Below, piece by piece: positions 26,522 through 36,810 of a stretch of DNA of 64,000 nt; position 1 is the stretch's first letter; each line of letters begins with the position of its first letter. A program made the translations under genes and the position numbers. The stretch is taken from contig JAMWCD010000002.1 in assembly GCA_023818965.1 (NCBI GenBank), forward strand, positions 62,001 through 126,000, read 5' to 3'. This DNA comes from Candidatus Omnitrophota bacterium. GTDB lineage: Bacteria > Ratteibacteria > UBA8468 > B48-G9 > DTJG01. Below the pieces are notes generated by a model. It was not told the DNA's origin, did not search any database, and was given only the letters and a program-made list of their open reading frames with translations.

Positions 26522-27691
26522 ATGGACATCATAAACGCATGGAAAAAACTGGTTGACGAAGCAACATATCCTGCGGAATTTCCGTTTGTCAGTGAATGGG
26601 TTTCTTTTGGAAAGGGTTATCCTGTAAAGGGGCTTGGTGGTAGTCATACTCCAATGATCGCTCATGAAATGATAGAACTTGATGTAGATTACGCAAGACA
26701 CATCCTTTTGCTTTACCTTCGTTCATGCCTGAGAGAAGAGGATGGAATGCTGGCTGCAATGACTGTTGCGAAATCTGACTCGCTGTATCCAAAGACAGAA
26801 AAGGGCAGGATATATCAATACAGCCATCCACCAATCTGGAGTTTTGTAGCGAAAAAAATGCTTGAAAAAAAGTGGGATCCCAAATTTGCAGAGTTCTGTT
26901 TTAACGCAGGTATGATGAATTTAAAATGGTGGGAAGAAAACAGAAAAGACAGGATTGGTCTATTCTGGTACATTGATAGTTATCCTGATGAAAAAAATTC
27001 AGAATCAGGCTACGAAAATTCTCCGCGATGGGATTTCAAGGACCTTGGACCATTTCCATGCATTGACCTGAGTTGTTTGATATTACTTTACATTGAAAAC
27101 CTTATCTGGCTTGCAGATAAACTTGCACAGCACGATAAAAAAAACCATCTTGTTTTGTCTCATCAAAACCTGAAAAAAATTATGGATAGATATTTCTGGG
27201 ACGAAATCATCGGGATATTCTGTGATTATGATCTGCTGGCAATTAATGCGAAGAAAACTACAGCATCCTTTTTTTCTCTTGTTAGCGGGCTTGCCATGAC
27301 AGAAGATGTTGAAAGAATGATTGGCTTACTACTTGACCCAAAAGAATTTTCTGCTCCAAAAGGAATGCCTGTGGTGTCAATGGCAGAACCAGCATTCGAA
27401 CTTGATCTGTGGAGGGGAACACTGAGCCCATCAGAAGTATTCTGGGTATGTCTGGGACTTCAGAGATATGGATATTTTGAAGTAGCAAAAAACATTGCGA
27501 AAACATCACTTGAAAATATTTACGATACTTTTAAAAATACAGGAAAACTCTGGGAATTCTATAACCCTGTGGATGGGGATATGTCAAAATTGAAAAGGAA
27601 GGGTTCGAAGAAAGGGCCTTATCCTGATTGTCCGGGTTCTGTCCCGGTAATAAGTATTGAAAAAATTGCAGAAGGAGAAAACCTATGGTGA
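26522..27691 (+). CDS. Trehalase/GH63-like (alpha/alpha)6-barrel glycoside hydrolase
   Basis: 389 residues resembling the catalytic barrel of GH37/GH63 glucosidases and mannosylglycerate-type hydrolases: GYENSPRWDFKDLGPF near residue 165 matches the 'SGxxNSPRWD' core, then IDLSCLILLYIENLIWLADKL, YFWDEIIGIFCDYD and RGTLSPSEVFWVCLGLQRYGY. No signal peptide, so probably cytoplasmic and acting on a storage or compatible-solute glycoside. The exact substrate is unknown. There is no clear ribosome site before the ATG. Its 3' end overlaps the dehydrogenase gene by 7 bases. Confidence 0.72.
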   Translation: MDIINAWKKLVDEATYPAEFPFVSEWVSFGKGYPVKGLGGSHTPMIAHEMIELDVDYARHILLLYLRSCLREEDGMLAAMTVAKSDSLYPKTEKGRIYQYSHPPIWSFVAKKMLEKKWDPKFAEFCFNAGMMNLKWWEENRKDRIGLFWYIDSYPDEKNSESGYENSPRWDFKDLGPFPCIDLSCLILLYIENLIWLADKLAQHDKKNHLVLSHQNLKKIMDRYFWDEIIGIFCDYDLLAINAKKTTASFFSLVSGLAMTEDVERMIGLLLDPKEFSAPKGMPVVSMAEPAFELDLWRGTLSPSEVFWVCLGLQRYGYFEVAKNIAKTSLENIYDTFKNTGKLWEFYNPVDGDMSKLKRKGSKKGPYPDCPGSVPVISIEKIAEGENLW

Positions 27692-28794
27692 AAAATTTTA
27701 AATTTTTTCTTCCATCAAAGATATTTTTTGGCAAAGACATTATTAATGAGGCATTACCAGAGGTTAAAAATATAGGAAGAAATGCCCTTGTGGTAACAGG
27801 AAAAAGATTTGCAAGGGAAACTGGACTGCTTGAAAAAGTATGTCAAATATTGAAGCACAATGCCATAAACTTTCATGTTTTTGAAGGCGTTACTCCTGAA
27901 CCCTCAACCACCGACTGCGAAAATGTTGCCCGGGCGGGAAAACAATACATGGCTGATGTTATTATTGCCATTGGTGGTGGCAGTGCAATGGATGTGGCAA
28001 AGGCAGGTGCTGTTTTGATGACAAACAGTGGAACACTTCAGGACTACTTTGGTGAAGAAAAATTCCAGAACCAGCCCATACCTGTGGTCGCAATACCAAC
28101 AACGTGTGGAAGTGGAAGTGAAGTAACAAGATATGCGGTAATCATTGATGAAAAGGAAAAAACAAAAAAGACTGTCTCATCAGAACGAATTATTCCAAAA
28201 ATCGCAATTCTTGACCCATTGATAATCAAAACATTGCCAAAAATGTTGATTGCAGGGACAGGTATGGATGCCCTGTGCCACGCAGTCGAAGGATTCCTTT
28301 CAATAAAAGCAAGCCATATTACGAAAATTTTTTCAATTGAATCAATAAGGTTAATCCTTGAAAATATAGAAAAAGCATTATCCAGTGATGAAAATCTTGA
28401 AATGGTTTTCCTCGGCTCTCTTTATGCTGGTTTTGTTATTAATCACTCCGGTACCATTTTTGTCCACGGCATGGCTTATGGATTAACCATAAAATACAGA
28501 ATTCATCACGGAACTGCAAATGCACTGTGTCTTCCATATGCGATTGATTTTCTAAAGACACATGGATACCAGGAGGAAATTAAGGAACTGGAGAAATTTT
28601 TCAATTCTCAGCAACTTATTCGTTTGAATAAGTCCCTGAAATTACCATCTTCGCTTAAAGATATCGGGCTGAATCGCTCTGATATTCCTGAGCTTTCTGA
28701 AATGGCATTGAAAGGATGTGAAAGGTCATTTAGAAACATGAAAAGTCGCTTCAATCAAAACGACTTTGAAGAAATTTTTACGAAAATGCTATGA
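27685..28794 (+). CDS. Iron-containing alcohol dehydrogenase
   Basis: Group III NAD(P)- and metal-dependent alcohol/aldehyde reductase, 369 residues. Nucleotide site IIAIGGGSAMDVAKAGAVL, then IPTTCGSGSEVTRYAVI, and the metal ligands in GMDALCHAVEGFLS and IHHGTANALCLP. The substrate is not predictable; linkage to the glycosidase gene (7-base overlap) suggests a fermentation or sugar-alcohol step. An octamer array separates it from ribF. Confidence 0.88.
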   Translation: MVKNFKFFLPSKIFFGKDIINEALPEVKNIGRNALVVTGKRFARETGLLEKVCQILKHNAINFHVFEGVTPEPSTTDCENVARAGKQYMADVIIAIGGGSAMDVAKAGAVLMTNSGTLQDYFGEEKFQNQPIPVVAIPTTCGSGSEVTRYAVIIDEKEKTKKTVSSERIIPKIAILDPLIIKTLPKMLIAGTGMDALCHAVEGFLSIKASHITKIFSIESIRLILENIEKALSSDENLEMVFLGSLYAGFVINHSGTIFVHGMAYGLTIKYRIHHGTANALCLPYAIDFLKTHGYQEEIKELEKFFNSQQLIRLNKSLKLPSSLKDIGLNRSDIPELSEMALKGCERSFRNMKSRFNQNDFEEIFTKML

Positions 28795-28801
28795 ATTTAA
28801 T

Positions 28802-28825
28802 AACTTAATAACTTATGAAGTTAAT
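28802..28825 (+). repeat. Octamer array, 3 units, at the Fe-ADH/ribF junction
   Basis: AACTTAAT, AACTTATG, AAGTTAAT in exact 8-base register between the dehydrogenase stop (28792-28794) and the ribF ATG (28828). It occupies the place where a Shine-Dalgarno sequence would be; none is present. Confidence 0.6.
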
Positions 28826-28827
28826 AA

Positions 28828-29754
28828 ATGAAAACGTCCCATATTTTTCATTACAAAAACGGGAAAAATAAATCGATTGTGATAGGAATTGGAAAGTTTG
28901 ACGGTTTCCATATTGGACACCAGAAAATTATAAAACAGGTGGTGAATCTTGCAGAAAAACTCATCTGTACCCCCTCGGTTTTCACAATCAGGAACTATCC
29001 TGCGACTTACACATTAAGTTCGTGGAATCAGAGGAAGCAGTTTTTTAAAGAAAGTGGAATAGAACTCTGCCTTTGGGCAGATTTCACAGATATCCAGAAA
29101 TTTACACATCAGGATTTTTTAAATTTGCTTCAGAATATCTGTGATATAAAAGGAGTTGTTGTTGGAAAGAATTTCAGATTTGGTTTTCACAGAAAAGGGG
29201 ATATAAGGTTTTTAAAATCATGGGCAAAAATCAATAACATAAAAGTTTCTATTACAAATCCTGTTTGTGTTAAGGGGACACCTGTTAGCAGCAGTTCAAT
29301 AAAACAATTAATTAAAAATTCACATTTCTCTGAAGCCAGAGATATGCTGGGAAGGTGGTTTACAGTAAAAGGAAGATGCATTTCTGGACGAGGAACTGGA
29401 AGAAAAATTGGTTTTCCAACAATAAATCTTGAACTGGAGAACAAAAATTGTCCGGTCAGTGATGGTGTTTATGCATGTTTTGTTAAGCATAACAAAAACA
29501 TTTATAAGGCAGCCGTTTTTTATGGAATTCCCAGAATGTTTCACACAGAAAAATCCTTTGAAATACATATACCTGATGTTGAAATTTGTAACGTGCAGGG
29601 CAAAAGTTTCACTGTTATCTTTGTAAAAAAAATAAGAGACGTTGAACAATTCAATAGTCAGAAGGAACTTTCTGAAAAGATCAGTCAGGATGTCTGTATC
29701 ACAAAAAAACTTCTTGACTCTGTTAAACTTGACGATTTTAAAAAAACATTGTAG
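28828..29754 (+). CDS. ribF: Bifunctional riboflavin kinase/FAD synthetase
   Basis: Makes FMN and then FAD from riboflavin. The N-terminal nucleotidyltransferase domain has IGIGKFDGFHIGHQKII, VVVGKNFRFGFHRKGD and VSSSSIKQLI; the C-terminal flavokinase domain has GRGTGRKIGFPTINL and DGVYACFVKH. 308 residues is normal. The start codon directly follows an octamer array instead of a ribosome site. Confidence 0.93.
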   Translation: MKTSHIFHYKNGKNKSIVIGIGKFDGFHIGHQKIIKQVVNLAEKLICTPSVFTIRNYPATYTLSSWNQRKQFFKESGIELCLWADFTDIQKFTHQDFLNLLQNICDIKGVVVGKNFRFGFHRKGDIRFLKSWAKINNIKVSITNPVCVKGTPVSSSSIKQLIKNSHFSEARDMLGRWFTVKGRCISGRGTGRKIGFPTINLELENKNCPVSDGVYACFVKHNKNIYKAAVFYGIPRMFHTEKSFEIHIPDVEICNVQGKSFTVIFVKKIRDVEQFNSQKELSEKISQDVCITKKLLDSVKLDDFKKTL

Positions 29755-29803
29755 TATTAAAAGTCCTTCCGGATAACAAGACGATTAACAAAAGGAGGAA
29801 GAA

Positions 29804-32584
29804 ATGGCGAAATATGTTTACTTTTTTGGTGGTGGAAAAGCAGATGGCAATGAAAGTATGAAGGATTTACTTGGAGGTAAAGGCGCAAATCTGGCTGAAA
29901 TGGCAGGTCATCCTGACCTCAGATTGCCAGTTCCACCTGGTTTCACCATTACAACAGAAGTATGTACCTACTACTACAAGCATAATCGAACCTATCCGAA
30001 AACACTCAAAAAGGAAGTTGAAACAGCCCTAAAAAAAGTTGAAAAATTGATGGAAAGAAAATTTGGAGACCCGGAAAATCCCTTACTTGTTTCAGTCAGA
30101 TCAGGAGCCAGAAGATCAATGCCAGGTATGATGGAAACTGTTTTAAATATTGGATTAACAGAAAAAACACTCCCTGGTTTAATCAAACAAAGTGGTGGAA
30201 ATAAAAGATTTGCATATGATGCATACAGAAGATTGATTATGATGTATGCTGATGTTGTTATGGAAAAGGCAGAAGGCATAGAAGTTGAAGATGGAAAAGG
30301 AATAAGAAAAATTATGGACGAAATGCTTGAAGATTTAAAAAAACAGAAAAACTATAGCAGTGATACTGACCTGACAGCCGAAGACCTTGAATTTCTTGCG
30401 AGAGAATTTAAAAAGGTTGTTAAGGAAAAACTTGGTAAAGAATTTCCGGATGACCCAATGGAGCAATTGTGGGGTGGCATTGGTGCTGTTTTTGCATCCT
30501 GGAACGGAAAACGTGCAGTGGAATATCGAAGAATTGAAAAAATTCCTGATGATTGGGGAACTGCAGTAAATGTCCAGGCAATGGTGTTTGGAAATATGGG
30601 CAATGATTCTGCAACAGGCGTTGCTTTCACCCGCAATCCAGGAACAGGAGAACATCAATTTTATGGTGAATACCTTATTAATGCCCAGGGTGAGGATGTA
30701 GTTGCTGGAATAAGAACCCCTGCACCGATTAATGAATATTCAAAGAATGAACAGAGCAAACATCTTCCTACCCTTGAGTCATTGATGCCAGATGTTTATA
30801 AACAGCTTGATAAAATTCAGAGAAAACTTGAGAAACATTACAGGGATATGATGGATATTGAATTTACGATTGAAAAAGGTAAACTCTTCATTCTTCAATG
30901 CAGGGTTGGAAAGAGGAATGGTGTTGCTGCTGTAAGAATGGCTGCTGATATGTACGATGAAAAGCTCATTGATGCAGAAACTGCTGTGATGAGGGTAGCA
31001 CCGTCACAGCTTGTTGAACTATTACTTCCAATGCTTGACCCGAAAGTTGAAGCCACAACAAAACCAATAGCAAAAGGGTTGCCGGCAGGTCCTGGCGGAG
31101 CAATTGGAAGGGTCGTCTTTACATCAAAAGATGCAGTCGAATGGGCACAAAAGGGAGAAAAGGTCATTCTTGTAAGGGAAGAAACTTCTCCTGAAGATGT
31201 CGATGGTATGCACAAGGCAGAAGCAATACTTACCAGTAAGGGTGGAATGACCTCGCATGCAGCGCTTGTCGCAAGGGGATGGGGTAAATGTTGTATTGTC
31301 GGCTGCTCGGATATTGAAATATCCCCTGATAATAAATCATTCAGCACAAAAAGTGGTGCTGTAGTCAAAGAAGGTGACTGGATTTCATTAAATGGAACAA
31401 AAGGACTTGTTTATCAGGGAAGTTTACCCCTGGTAGAAGTTGACATTGAACATAATGAATCTTATCAGCGTTTTATGAAAATCGTTGACAAAGTGAGAAA
31501 ACTGAAGGTTCGTGCCAATGCTGATACTCCTGAAGATGCAGCGAAGGCACTTAAGTTTGGCGCAGAAGGGATAGGGCTTTTTAGAACTGAGCATATGTTC
31601 TATGGAGAGGGTAGTGAAAAACCATTGTTCTTACTTCGAAAAATGATTATGAGCAAAACAGAAGAGGAAAGAAGACGAGCACTGGATGAACTTTATCCAT
31701 TCATGAAAAATGATATTAAAGCAACTCTTGAGGTTATGAATGGTTATCCAGTAACAATTCGACTTCTTGATCCTCCACTTCATGAATTTGTCCCTCACGA
31801 TGAAGAAAAACTTATTGCCCTTGGAAAAGAACTTAATATTGATATTACTGAACTGAAAAAAAGAGCAGAGTCATTGAGGGAAAATAATCCAATGCTCGGT
31901 CATAGAGGAGTGCGATTAGGAATTACATATCCCGAAATTTCTGAGATGCAATTCAGAGCCATATTAGAAGCAGCCGGAGAACTGATTCTTTCGGGAAAAC
32001 AAGCAATGCCAGAGATTATGATTCCAGTAACATGCTCTGTCACAGAACTTATGCACCAGAGAAGAATCTTTGACCGCGTCTACAAGGAAGTTTGCGAAAA
32101 ACTGGGACTTAAAAAGATTCCGTTTATGTTTGGAACAATGATAGAAATTCCAAGGGCAGCCCTTACAGCTGGTAGAATGGCAGAAGTGGCAGAGTTTTTC
32201 TCTTTCGGTACAAACGATCTTACCCAAATGGGCTTCGGCTTTTCGAGGGATGATATAGGGGGATTTTTACCTGACTACCTTAAAGAAAGAATTTTACCGG
32301 CAGATCCTTTTCAGACAATAGATCAGGAAGGTATCGGTGAACTTATTTCCATGGGAATTCAAAGGGGTCGTGCGACGAGAGAAAATCTTAAGGTCGGTAT
32401 CTGTGGAGAACACGGTGGAGATCCTGATTCGGTAAAATTCTGTCACAGAATTGGAATGAATTATGTTTCCTGCTCTCCTTTCAGGGTTTCGATTGCCCGA
32501 CATGCGGCAGCACAGGCAGTTGTAGAAGGGAAAAAACAGGAAACAGCCAAGAAAAGCGGTAAAAAAAAGAAAAGCAGAAAATAA
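29804..32584 (+). CDS. ppdK: Pyruvate, phosphate dikinase
   Basis: Reversibly converts pyruvate + ATP + Pi to PEP + AMP + PPi, serving glycolysis or gluconeogenesis in anaerobes. N-terminal ATP-grasp GGGKADGNESMKDLLGGKGA and SVRSGARRSMPGMMETVLN; the phospho-His in GGMTSHAALVARGWGKCCIV; the PEP barrel with GLFRTEHMFYG, FGTNDLTQMGFGFSRDD and the Cys of GICGEHGGDPDSVKF. 926 residues, with a Lys-rich tail of about 18 residues beyond the barrel. Preceded by AAAGGAGG, the strongest ribosome site in its neighbourhood. Confidence 0.96.
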   Translation: MAKYVYFFGGGKADGNESMKDLLGGKGANLAEMAGHPDLRLPVPPGFTITTEVCTYYYKHNRTYPKTLKKEVETALKKVEKLMERKFGDPENPLLVSVRSGARRSMPGMMETVLNIGLTEKTLPGLIKQSGGNKRFAYDAYRRLIMMYADVVMEKAEGIEVEDGKGIRKIMDEMLEDLKKQKNYSSDTDLTAEDLEFLAREFKKVVKEKLGKEFPDDPMEQLWGGIGAVFASWNGKRAVEYRRIEKIPDDWGTAVNVQAMVFGNMGNDSATGVAFTRNPGTGEHQFYGEYLINAQGEDVVAGIRTPAPINEYSKNEQSKHLPTLESLMPDVYKQLDKIQRKLEKHYRDMMDIEFTIEKGKLFILQCRVGKRNGVAAVRMAADMYDEKLIDAETAVMRVAPSQLVELLLPMLDPKVEATTKPIAKGLPAGPGGAIGRVVFTSKDAVEWAQKGEKVILVREETSPEDVDGMHKAEAILTSKGGMTSHAALVARGWGKCCIVGCSDIEISPDNKSFSTKSGAVVKEGDWISLNGTKGLVYQGSLPLVEVDIEHNESYQRFMKIVDKVRKLKVRANADTPEDAAKALKFGAEGIGLFRTEHMFYGEGSEKPLFLLRKMIMSKTEEERRRALDELYPFMKNDIKATLEVMNGYPVTIRLLDPPLHEFVPHDEEKLIALGKELNIDITELKKRAESLRENNPMLGHRGVRLGITYPEISEMQFRAILEAAGELILSGKQAMPEIMIPVTCSVTELMHQRRIFDRVYKEVCEKLGLKKIPFMFGTMIEIPRAALTAGRMAEVAEFFSFGTNDLTQMGFGFSRDDIGGFLPDYLKERILPADPFQTIDQEGIGELISMGIQRGRATRENLKVGICGEHGGDPDSVKFCHRIGMNYVSCSPFRVSIARHAAAQAVVEGKKQETAKKSGKKKKSRK

Positions 32585-32585
32585 G

Positions 32586-32609
32586 AAGTTCATAACTTAT
32601 GAAGTTATT
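32586..32609 (+). repeat. Octamer array, 3 units, at the ppdK/korA junction
   Basis: AAGTTCAT, AACTTATG, AAGTTATT, starting one base after the ppdK stop and ending five bases before the korA ATG at 32615. The central unit and its neighbours form nested inverted repeats. No Shine-Dalgarno sequence is present. Confidence 0.6.
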
Positions 32610-32614
32610 GGATT

Positions 32615-34294
32615 ATGAATTCCCTGAATATTGTTGTATCCGGAGAAGCTGGTAGTGGAATACAGACAGTAGAAACACTACTATGTGAAATCTTTAGAAG
32701 ACAGCATTATGTCTTTTCCACAAAAGAATATATGAGCAGGGTAAGGGGCGGTGCCAATACAACCACAATCAGAATCTCAGACAGTAGAATCAATGGATTT
32801 TGTGAAAAAACAGATATTTTACTTTCCCTGGATAAAAAAGGAATAGAAAGAATAAGAGAAAGAATTACCAGCAACACTCTTATCTTTGGTGATGTTACTG
32901 AAACTGAAAAAAACAGTTTTTCCATTGACTTTTCTAAAATTGCCTTAGAGACCGGAAATAAAGTTTTTTCAAATACTGTTGCAACAGGATTTATTCTTGG
33001 CCTGCTTAACAAAGATAAAGAAATTGCTGGCTCAGTCATTGGTTCTTTTTTTGCCACAAAGGGCGATCAGGTCATAAAAGGAAATATTGAAGCATTAAAC
33101 AAGGGATATCTTACAGGACAGGAATTCAGAAAAAAATTATTGTTTGAAGCTCATATTGAAACAGTTAAGGAAGTTGAAAGAGAACTATTCATTAATGGAG
33201 CAGAAGCGGTTGGTACTGGTGCAATTCTTGGTGGCTGTAACTTTATTTCATCATATCCCATGACTCCTTCCACACCAGTATTTACATTCCTTGCCCAGCA
33301 TTCAAAAGACTTTAATATCATCGTTGAGCAGGCAGAAGATGAAATTTCAGCAATAAATATGGTTCTTGGAAGCTGGTATGCTGGGGGAAGGGCAATGGTA
33401 TCGACATCTGGAGGAGGATTTGCCCTTATGGTGGAATCCATTAGTTTATCAGGTATGATTGAAAGCCCTGTTGTTATTCATCTCGGACAGAGACCAGGAC
33501 CTGCAACAGGACTTCCAACAAGAACAGAGCAGGGCGATTTACTTTTTTCTCTTTTTTCAGGACACGGAGAATTTCCAAGGGTAATTTTTGCTCCAGGTGA
33601 TTTAAATGAATCAATATTTTTGACAGCAAAAGCATTTAATATCGCCGATAAATATCAAATACCTGTTTTCATCTTGACCGATCAGTATCTTATTGATACA
33701 TATTACAATATCCCTGAACCTGATTTCTCACTTTTTGATATTGAATATTACTATTTGAAAGAAACCGATCCAAGCTACAGAAGATATAAATTTACTGATA
33801 ACGGCATATCTGAAAGAGCCATTCCTGGAAACAGTGGATTTGTGTGTCTGGATAGTGATGAACACGATGAAGATGGCCATATAACAGAAGACAGAGAAAT
33901 AAGAAGGAAAATGGTGGAAAAACGAAATAAGAAAATTATGAATATTGCTGAAATTGAAAGGTTTGAACCTTGTTTTTATGGACACGAAAATTACGAAATT
34001 CTGGTTTTATCATGGGGGTCAACAAAAAATACGGTATTAGAGGCAATTTCTCAAATTGATGGTGCACGTTTAGGTTATCTTCATTTTCCGATTATTTATC
34101 CATTACCTTCGAATATTGATAATTTCTTCAGAAAAGCAAAGAAAACAATTGTGATAGAGAATAATTATACCTCTCAGTTTTCAAAATTATTGAAAATGGA
34201 AAAAGGGATTGAAGTAAAAGAGAAAATCTTAAAATATGATGGACATCCTTTTTCTGTTGAACAAATCACAAATGCGCTGAAGGAGAAAATATAA
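32615..34294 (+). CDS. korA: 2-oxoacid:ferredoxin oxidoreductase, fused gamma-alpha subunit
   Basis: Low-potential decarboxylation of a 2-oxoacid (2-oxoglutarate type) with ferredoxin and CoA. Residues 1-185 are the gamma domain ([37 protein letters not shown]). From about 195 the alpha (pyrimidine-binding) domain follows: ALGC-like [68 protein letters not shown]. 559 residues fits the fused KorA form. korB follows after one base; the delta ferredoxin may be the one at 8704. Confidence 0.9.
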   Translation: MNSLNIVVSGEAGSGIQTVETLLCEIFRRQHYVFSTKEYMSRVRGGANTTTIRISDSRINGFCEKTDILLSLDKKGIERIRERITSNTLIFGDVTETEKNSFSIDFSKIALETGNKVFSNTVATGFILGLLNKDKEIAGSVIGSFFATKGDQVIKGNIEALNKGYLTGQEFRKKLLFEAHIETVKEVERELFINGAEAVGTGAILGGCNFISSYPMTPSTPVFTFLAQHSKDFNIIVEQAEDEISAINMVLGSWYAGGRAMVSTSGGGFALMVESISLSGMIESPVVIHLGQRPGPATGLPTRTEQGDLLFSLFSGHGEFPRVIFAPGDLNESIFLTAKAFNIADKYQIPVFILTDQYLIDTYYNIPEPDFSLFDIEYYYLKETDPSYRRYKFTDNGISERAIPGNSGFVCLDSDEHDEDGHITEDREIRRKMVEKRNKKIMNIAEIERFEPCFYGHENYEILVLSWGSTKNTVLEAISQIDGARLGYLHFPIIYPLPSNIDNFFRKAKKTIVIENNYTSQFSKLLKMEKGIEVKEKILKYDGHPFSVEQITNALKEKI

Positions 34295-34295
34295 A

Positions 34296-35141
34296 ATGAA
34301 GGATCTTAATAACGCATGGTGTCCAGGGTGCGGAAACTTTGGAATACTTTCGTCTATTGATAAAGCAATTGATGAACTGGGCATCAAAAGAGAAAATATT
34401 GTAATGGTTTCAGGCATAGGACAGGCTGCCAAACTTCCTCATTATACAAATGTGAACTTTTTTAATGGTCTGCACGGAAGGAGTATACCGGTTGCAACAG
34501 GTATAAAAGCAACCAAGCCTGAACTTACAGTCATTGTAGTGAGTGGAGACGGTTGCATATATGGTGAAGGAGGAAATCATTTTATCCATGGAATAAGAAG
34601 AAACCCAGATATTACAGTGATTGTCCATAATAACATGGTTTATGGGCTGACGAAAGGACAGGCATCTCCAACAAGTCAAATTGGCTTTAGAACCCCAATT
34701 CAGGTATGCGGAGTATTTGAGGAACCTTTTAATGCAATTGCTGTTGCAATTGCATTGAATGCATCATTTGTTGCCAGGTGTTTTAGCGCAGACATAGAAA
34801 AGACAAAGGAAATTATAAAACTTGCAATAAAACATAAGGGTTTTTCATTCGTTGAAATCCTTCAACCGTGCGTAACCTTCAATAAAGTCAACACTTACGC
34901 ATGGTTCAGGGAAAGAACTTACTACCTTGATAGCAGTTATTCTCCTGATGACAGAATCAAAGCATTTGAGACATCCCTTGAAAAAGATAGAATTTCCCTG
35001 GGCATCTTATACACTGGCTTTCAGCGAAAAACCTTTGAACAAAACCTCGAAGATTGTGGTATTGTTTATCCAGTTATAAGAAGAAAATCAAACATTAAAA
35101 ATGACCTCCTGAAAAGTTTGAAAAAAAATCATTCAAAGTAA
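34296..35141 (+). CDS. korB: 2-oxoacid:ferredoxin oxidoreductase subunit beta
   Basis: Thiamine-diphosphate subunit. [17 protein letters not shown] at the N-terminus, [26 protein letters not shown], and the ThDP motif [20 protein letters not shown] followed by [16 protein letters not shown]. 281 residues. It has the CPGC pair but no full set of four cluster cysteines, as is usual for Kor beta subunits with one cluster. Translationally linked to korA. Confidence 0.92.
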   Translation: MKDLNNAWCPGCGNFGILSSIDKAIDELGIKRENIVMVSGIGQAAKLPHYTNVNFFNGLHGRSIPVATGIKATKPELTVIVVSGDGCIYGEGGNHFIHGIRRNPDITVIVHNNMVYGLTKGQASPTSQIGFRTPIQVCGVFEEPFNAIAVAIALNASFVARCFSADIEKTKEIIKLAIKHKGFSFVEILQPCVTFNKVNTYAWFRERTYYLDSSYSPDDRIKAFETSLEKDRISLGILYTGFQRKTFEQNLEDCGIVYPVIRRKSNIKNDLLKSLKKNHSK

Positions 35142-35153
35142 ATTGACATCCAT

Positions 35154-35182
35154 TTGCGATTCTAATAACTACAGTGTATAAT
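35154..35182 (+). promoter_or_regulatory. Promoter upstream of the DUF362-Tat module
   Basis: TTGCGA at 35154-35159, a 17-base spacer, perfect TATAAT at 35177-35182. The DUF362 ATG is 84 bases downstream of the -10 element with AAAGGAG before it, so the leader is about 75 bases and AT-rich; no clear hairpin is seen in it. Confidence 0.6.
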
Positions 35183-35265
35183 CTCAAACAGGAGCACGAG
35201 CGTCTTAATAAAAAGGTTGAATAATAATAACGTAAGTTTTTAAAATTCAATACAAAGGAGAAAAA

Positions 35266-36159
35266 ATGGATAGAAAAGAATTTATTAAGACAGCAATGGC
35301 TTCAGTTATCGGGATTATGGTTGCAGGGAAAAGTCGTCTCACGGCAGAAGTTGTAAAAAAAGTTCAGAATACTTCAGAAATTTTTGTTGCAAAAGATGGT
35401 AGTCCTTCAGATATGACATCAAAGGTAATAAAGGCACTTGGTGGGATTGGGAAATTTGTTAAGAAGGGCTCAAAGGTTGTAATAAAACCCAATATTGCAT
35501 GGAATAGAAGTCCTGAACAGGCAGCAAATACGCATCCTGAAGTTGTTGCCACAGTGGTTTCACTCTGTAAAAGTGCAGGTGCTTCGTCAATAATTGTTAC
35601 AGATGTCACATGTGACCCATGGAATGTTACTTATGTTGTAAGTGGTATTAAGGAAGCTGTGGAAAGGGCAGGTGGGATAATAAAGCCACCTGAAAAATTC
35701 AGAAAGGTTGCGATTCCTTCAGGTGTTGTGCTAAAGGAAGCAGAAATACCTGAAGATATCCTTGACGCAGATGTTTTAATTAATATTCCTGTAGTGAAAG
35801 TCCATGGTTCAAAAGCAAAAGTCACAATTTCAATGAAAAACTGGATGGGTGCTGTCAGAGACAGGGGATATTTTCACAGAACAGACCTTAATCAGTGCAT
35901 CGCAGACATCTCTTCTTTTTTAAAGCCATCTCTAACAATTATTGACGCAACAAGAATACTGCTAACAAATGGTCCAAAAGGACCAGGTACAGTGAAAGAA
36001 ACAAAAATTGTTGCTGGAGGAACTGATTTTGTAGCGCTTGATGCCTTCGGAGCAACGTTGCTCGGAATAGACCCGTCTGAAGTAAGACACATCCAGATTG
36101 CAAAAGAATTGGGTCTTGGAGAATCTGACCTGTCAAAAGTCAAAATTCTCTATGTATAA
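35266..36159 (+). CDS. Exported DUF362-domain protein
   Basis: 297 residues. Starts MDRKEFIKTAMASVIGIMVAG: a Tat-like leader in which the twin arginines read Arg-Lys. The DUF362 core follows: VVIKPNIAWNRSPEQAANTH, SIIVTDVTCDPWN, NIPVVKVHGSKAKVTISMKNWMGAV and IVAGGTDFVALDAFGATLLG. No cluster cysteines remain in it. DUF362 proteins often occur with ferredoxin domains in anaerobes, and their reaction is unknown. First gene of a run ending in tatA and tatC. Confidence 0.85.
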   Translation: MDRKEFIKTAMASVIGIMVAGKSRLTAEVVKKVQNTSEIFVAKDGSPSDMTSKVIKALGGIGKFVKKGSKVVIKPNIAWNRSPEQAANTHPEVVATVVSLCKSAGASSIIVTDVTCDPWNVTYVVSGIKEAVERAGGIIKPPEKFRKVAIPSGVVLKEAEIPEDILDADVLINIPVVKVHGSKAKVTISMKNWMGAVRDRGYFHRTDLNQCIADISSFLKPSLTIIDATRILLTNGPKGPGTVKETKIVAGGTDFVALDAFGATLLGIDPSEVRHIQIAKELGLGESDLSKVKILYV

Positions 36160-36174
36160 CATGGCTGAAGAAAA

Positions 36175-36810
36175 ATGAAAAAAAGACAGATTTTAAGAAG
36201 GGTAGTGCAGGCATTAAGTATTTTTTTCTTCTTTTATCTCCTAAAAAAGGCAACAGTGTACCCTGTCTCAACGAAATTACCATTAAGCTTCTTTTTCAAA
36301 ATTGATGGGCTGCTTGCTTTTTCAGTTGCAATCATTACAAAAACAATGTCATTGTTTATCCTGCCAGGTTTTGTTATGATTTTACTCATTATGACTTTTG
36401 GGAATTTCTTCTGTACCTGGATTTGTCCTTCTGGAGGAATTATTGATTATCTTGGCTTTTTATTTTTCAGAAAACGATGGAAAATTTCATCCCCAGTACC
36501 TGGAAAACTAAGAAACGCAAGTTCAATAATACTGATGTTTGTTTTAATTTCAGCAGTGGTTTCAAGTATATCTGGTATACAATTTTTTGGATTTGTTTTT
36601 GACCCATTTGTTATTATGCACCAGGCAATGATTGGAACAATTCTGTGGCTTTCAGTATTTCTTATCATTGTCCTTGCAAGTATTTTTTATCCAAGATTAT
36701 GGTGTAATTGTTTTTGTCCGCTCGGAAAATTTTATACAATCGCTGGAACAAGGTTTAAAATAAAAAAACTGTTTGTTATGCTGAAAAACAGAAGGAAAAC
36801 TGTATCATGA
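36175..36810 (+). CDS. NapH-like membrane 4Fe-4S protein
   Basis: 211 residues with about four or five membrane helices. Two cytoplasmic-type CxxxCP motifs, CTWICPSGG near residue 80 and CNCFCPLGK near residue 177, are characteristic of the NapH/polyferredoxin membrane family that passes electrons from quinol. The basic C-terminus (KIKKLFVMLKNRRKT) stays inside. It lies 15 bases after the DUF362 gene and overlaps the NapG-like gene by ATGA. Confidence 0.85.
   Translation: MKKRQILRRVVQALSIFFFFYLLKKATVYPVSTKLPLSFFFKIDGLLAFSVAIITKTMSLFILPGFVMILLIMTFGNFFCTWICPSGGIIDYLGFLFFRKRWKISSPVPGKLRNASSIILMFVLISAVVSSISGIQFFGFVFDPFVIMHQAMIGTILWLSVFLIIVLASIFYPRLWCNCFCPLGKFYTIAGTRFKIKKLFVMLKNRRKTVS

Noticed and set aside
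30895..31368. 157-codon minus-strand frame within ppdK
   Set aside because: It lies opposite the conserved phospho-His domain of a certain gene and has no independent support.
35143..35182. TTGACA at 35143-35148 as the -35 for the TATAAT at 35177
   Set aside because: The spacer would be 28 bases; TTGCGA at 35154 gives a normal 17-base spacer.
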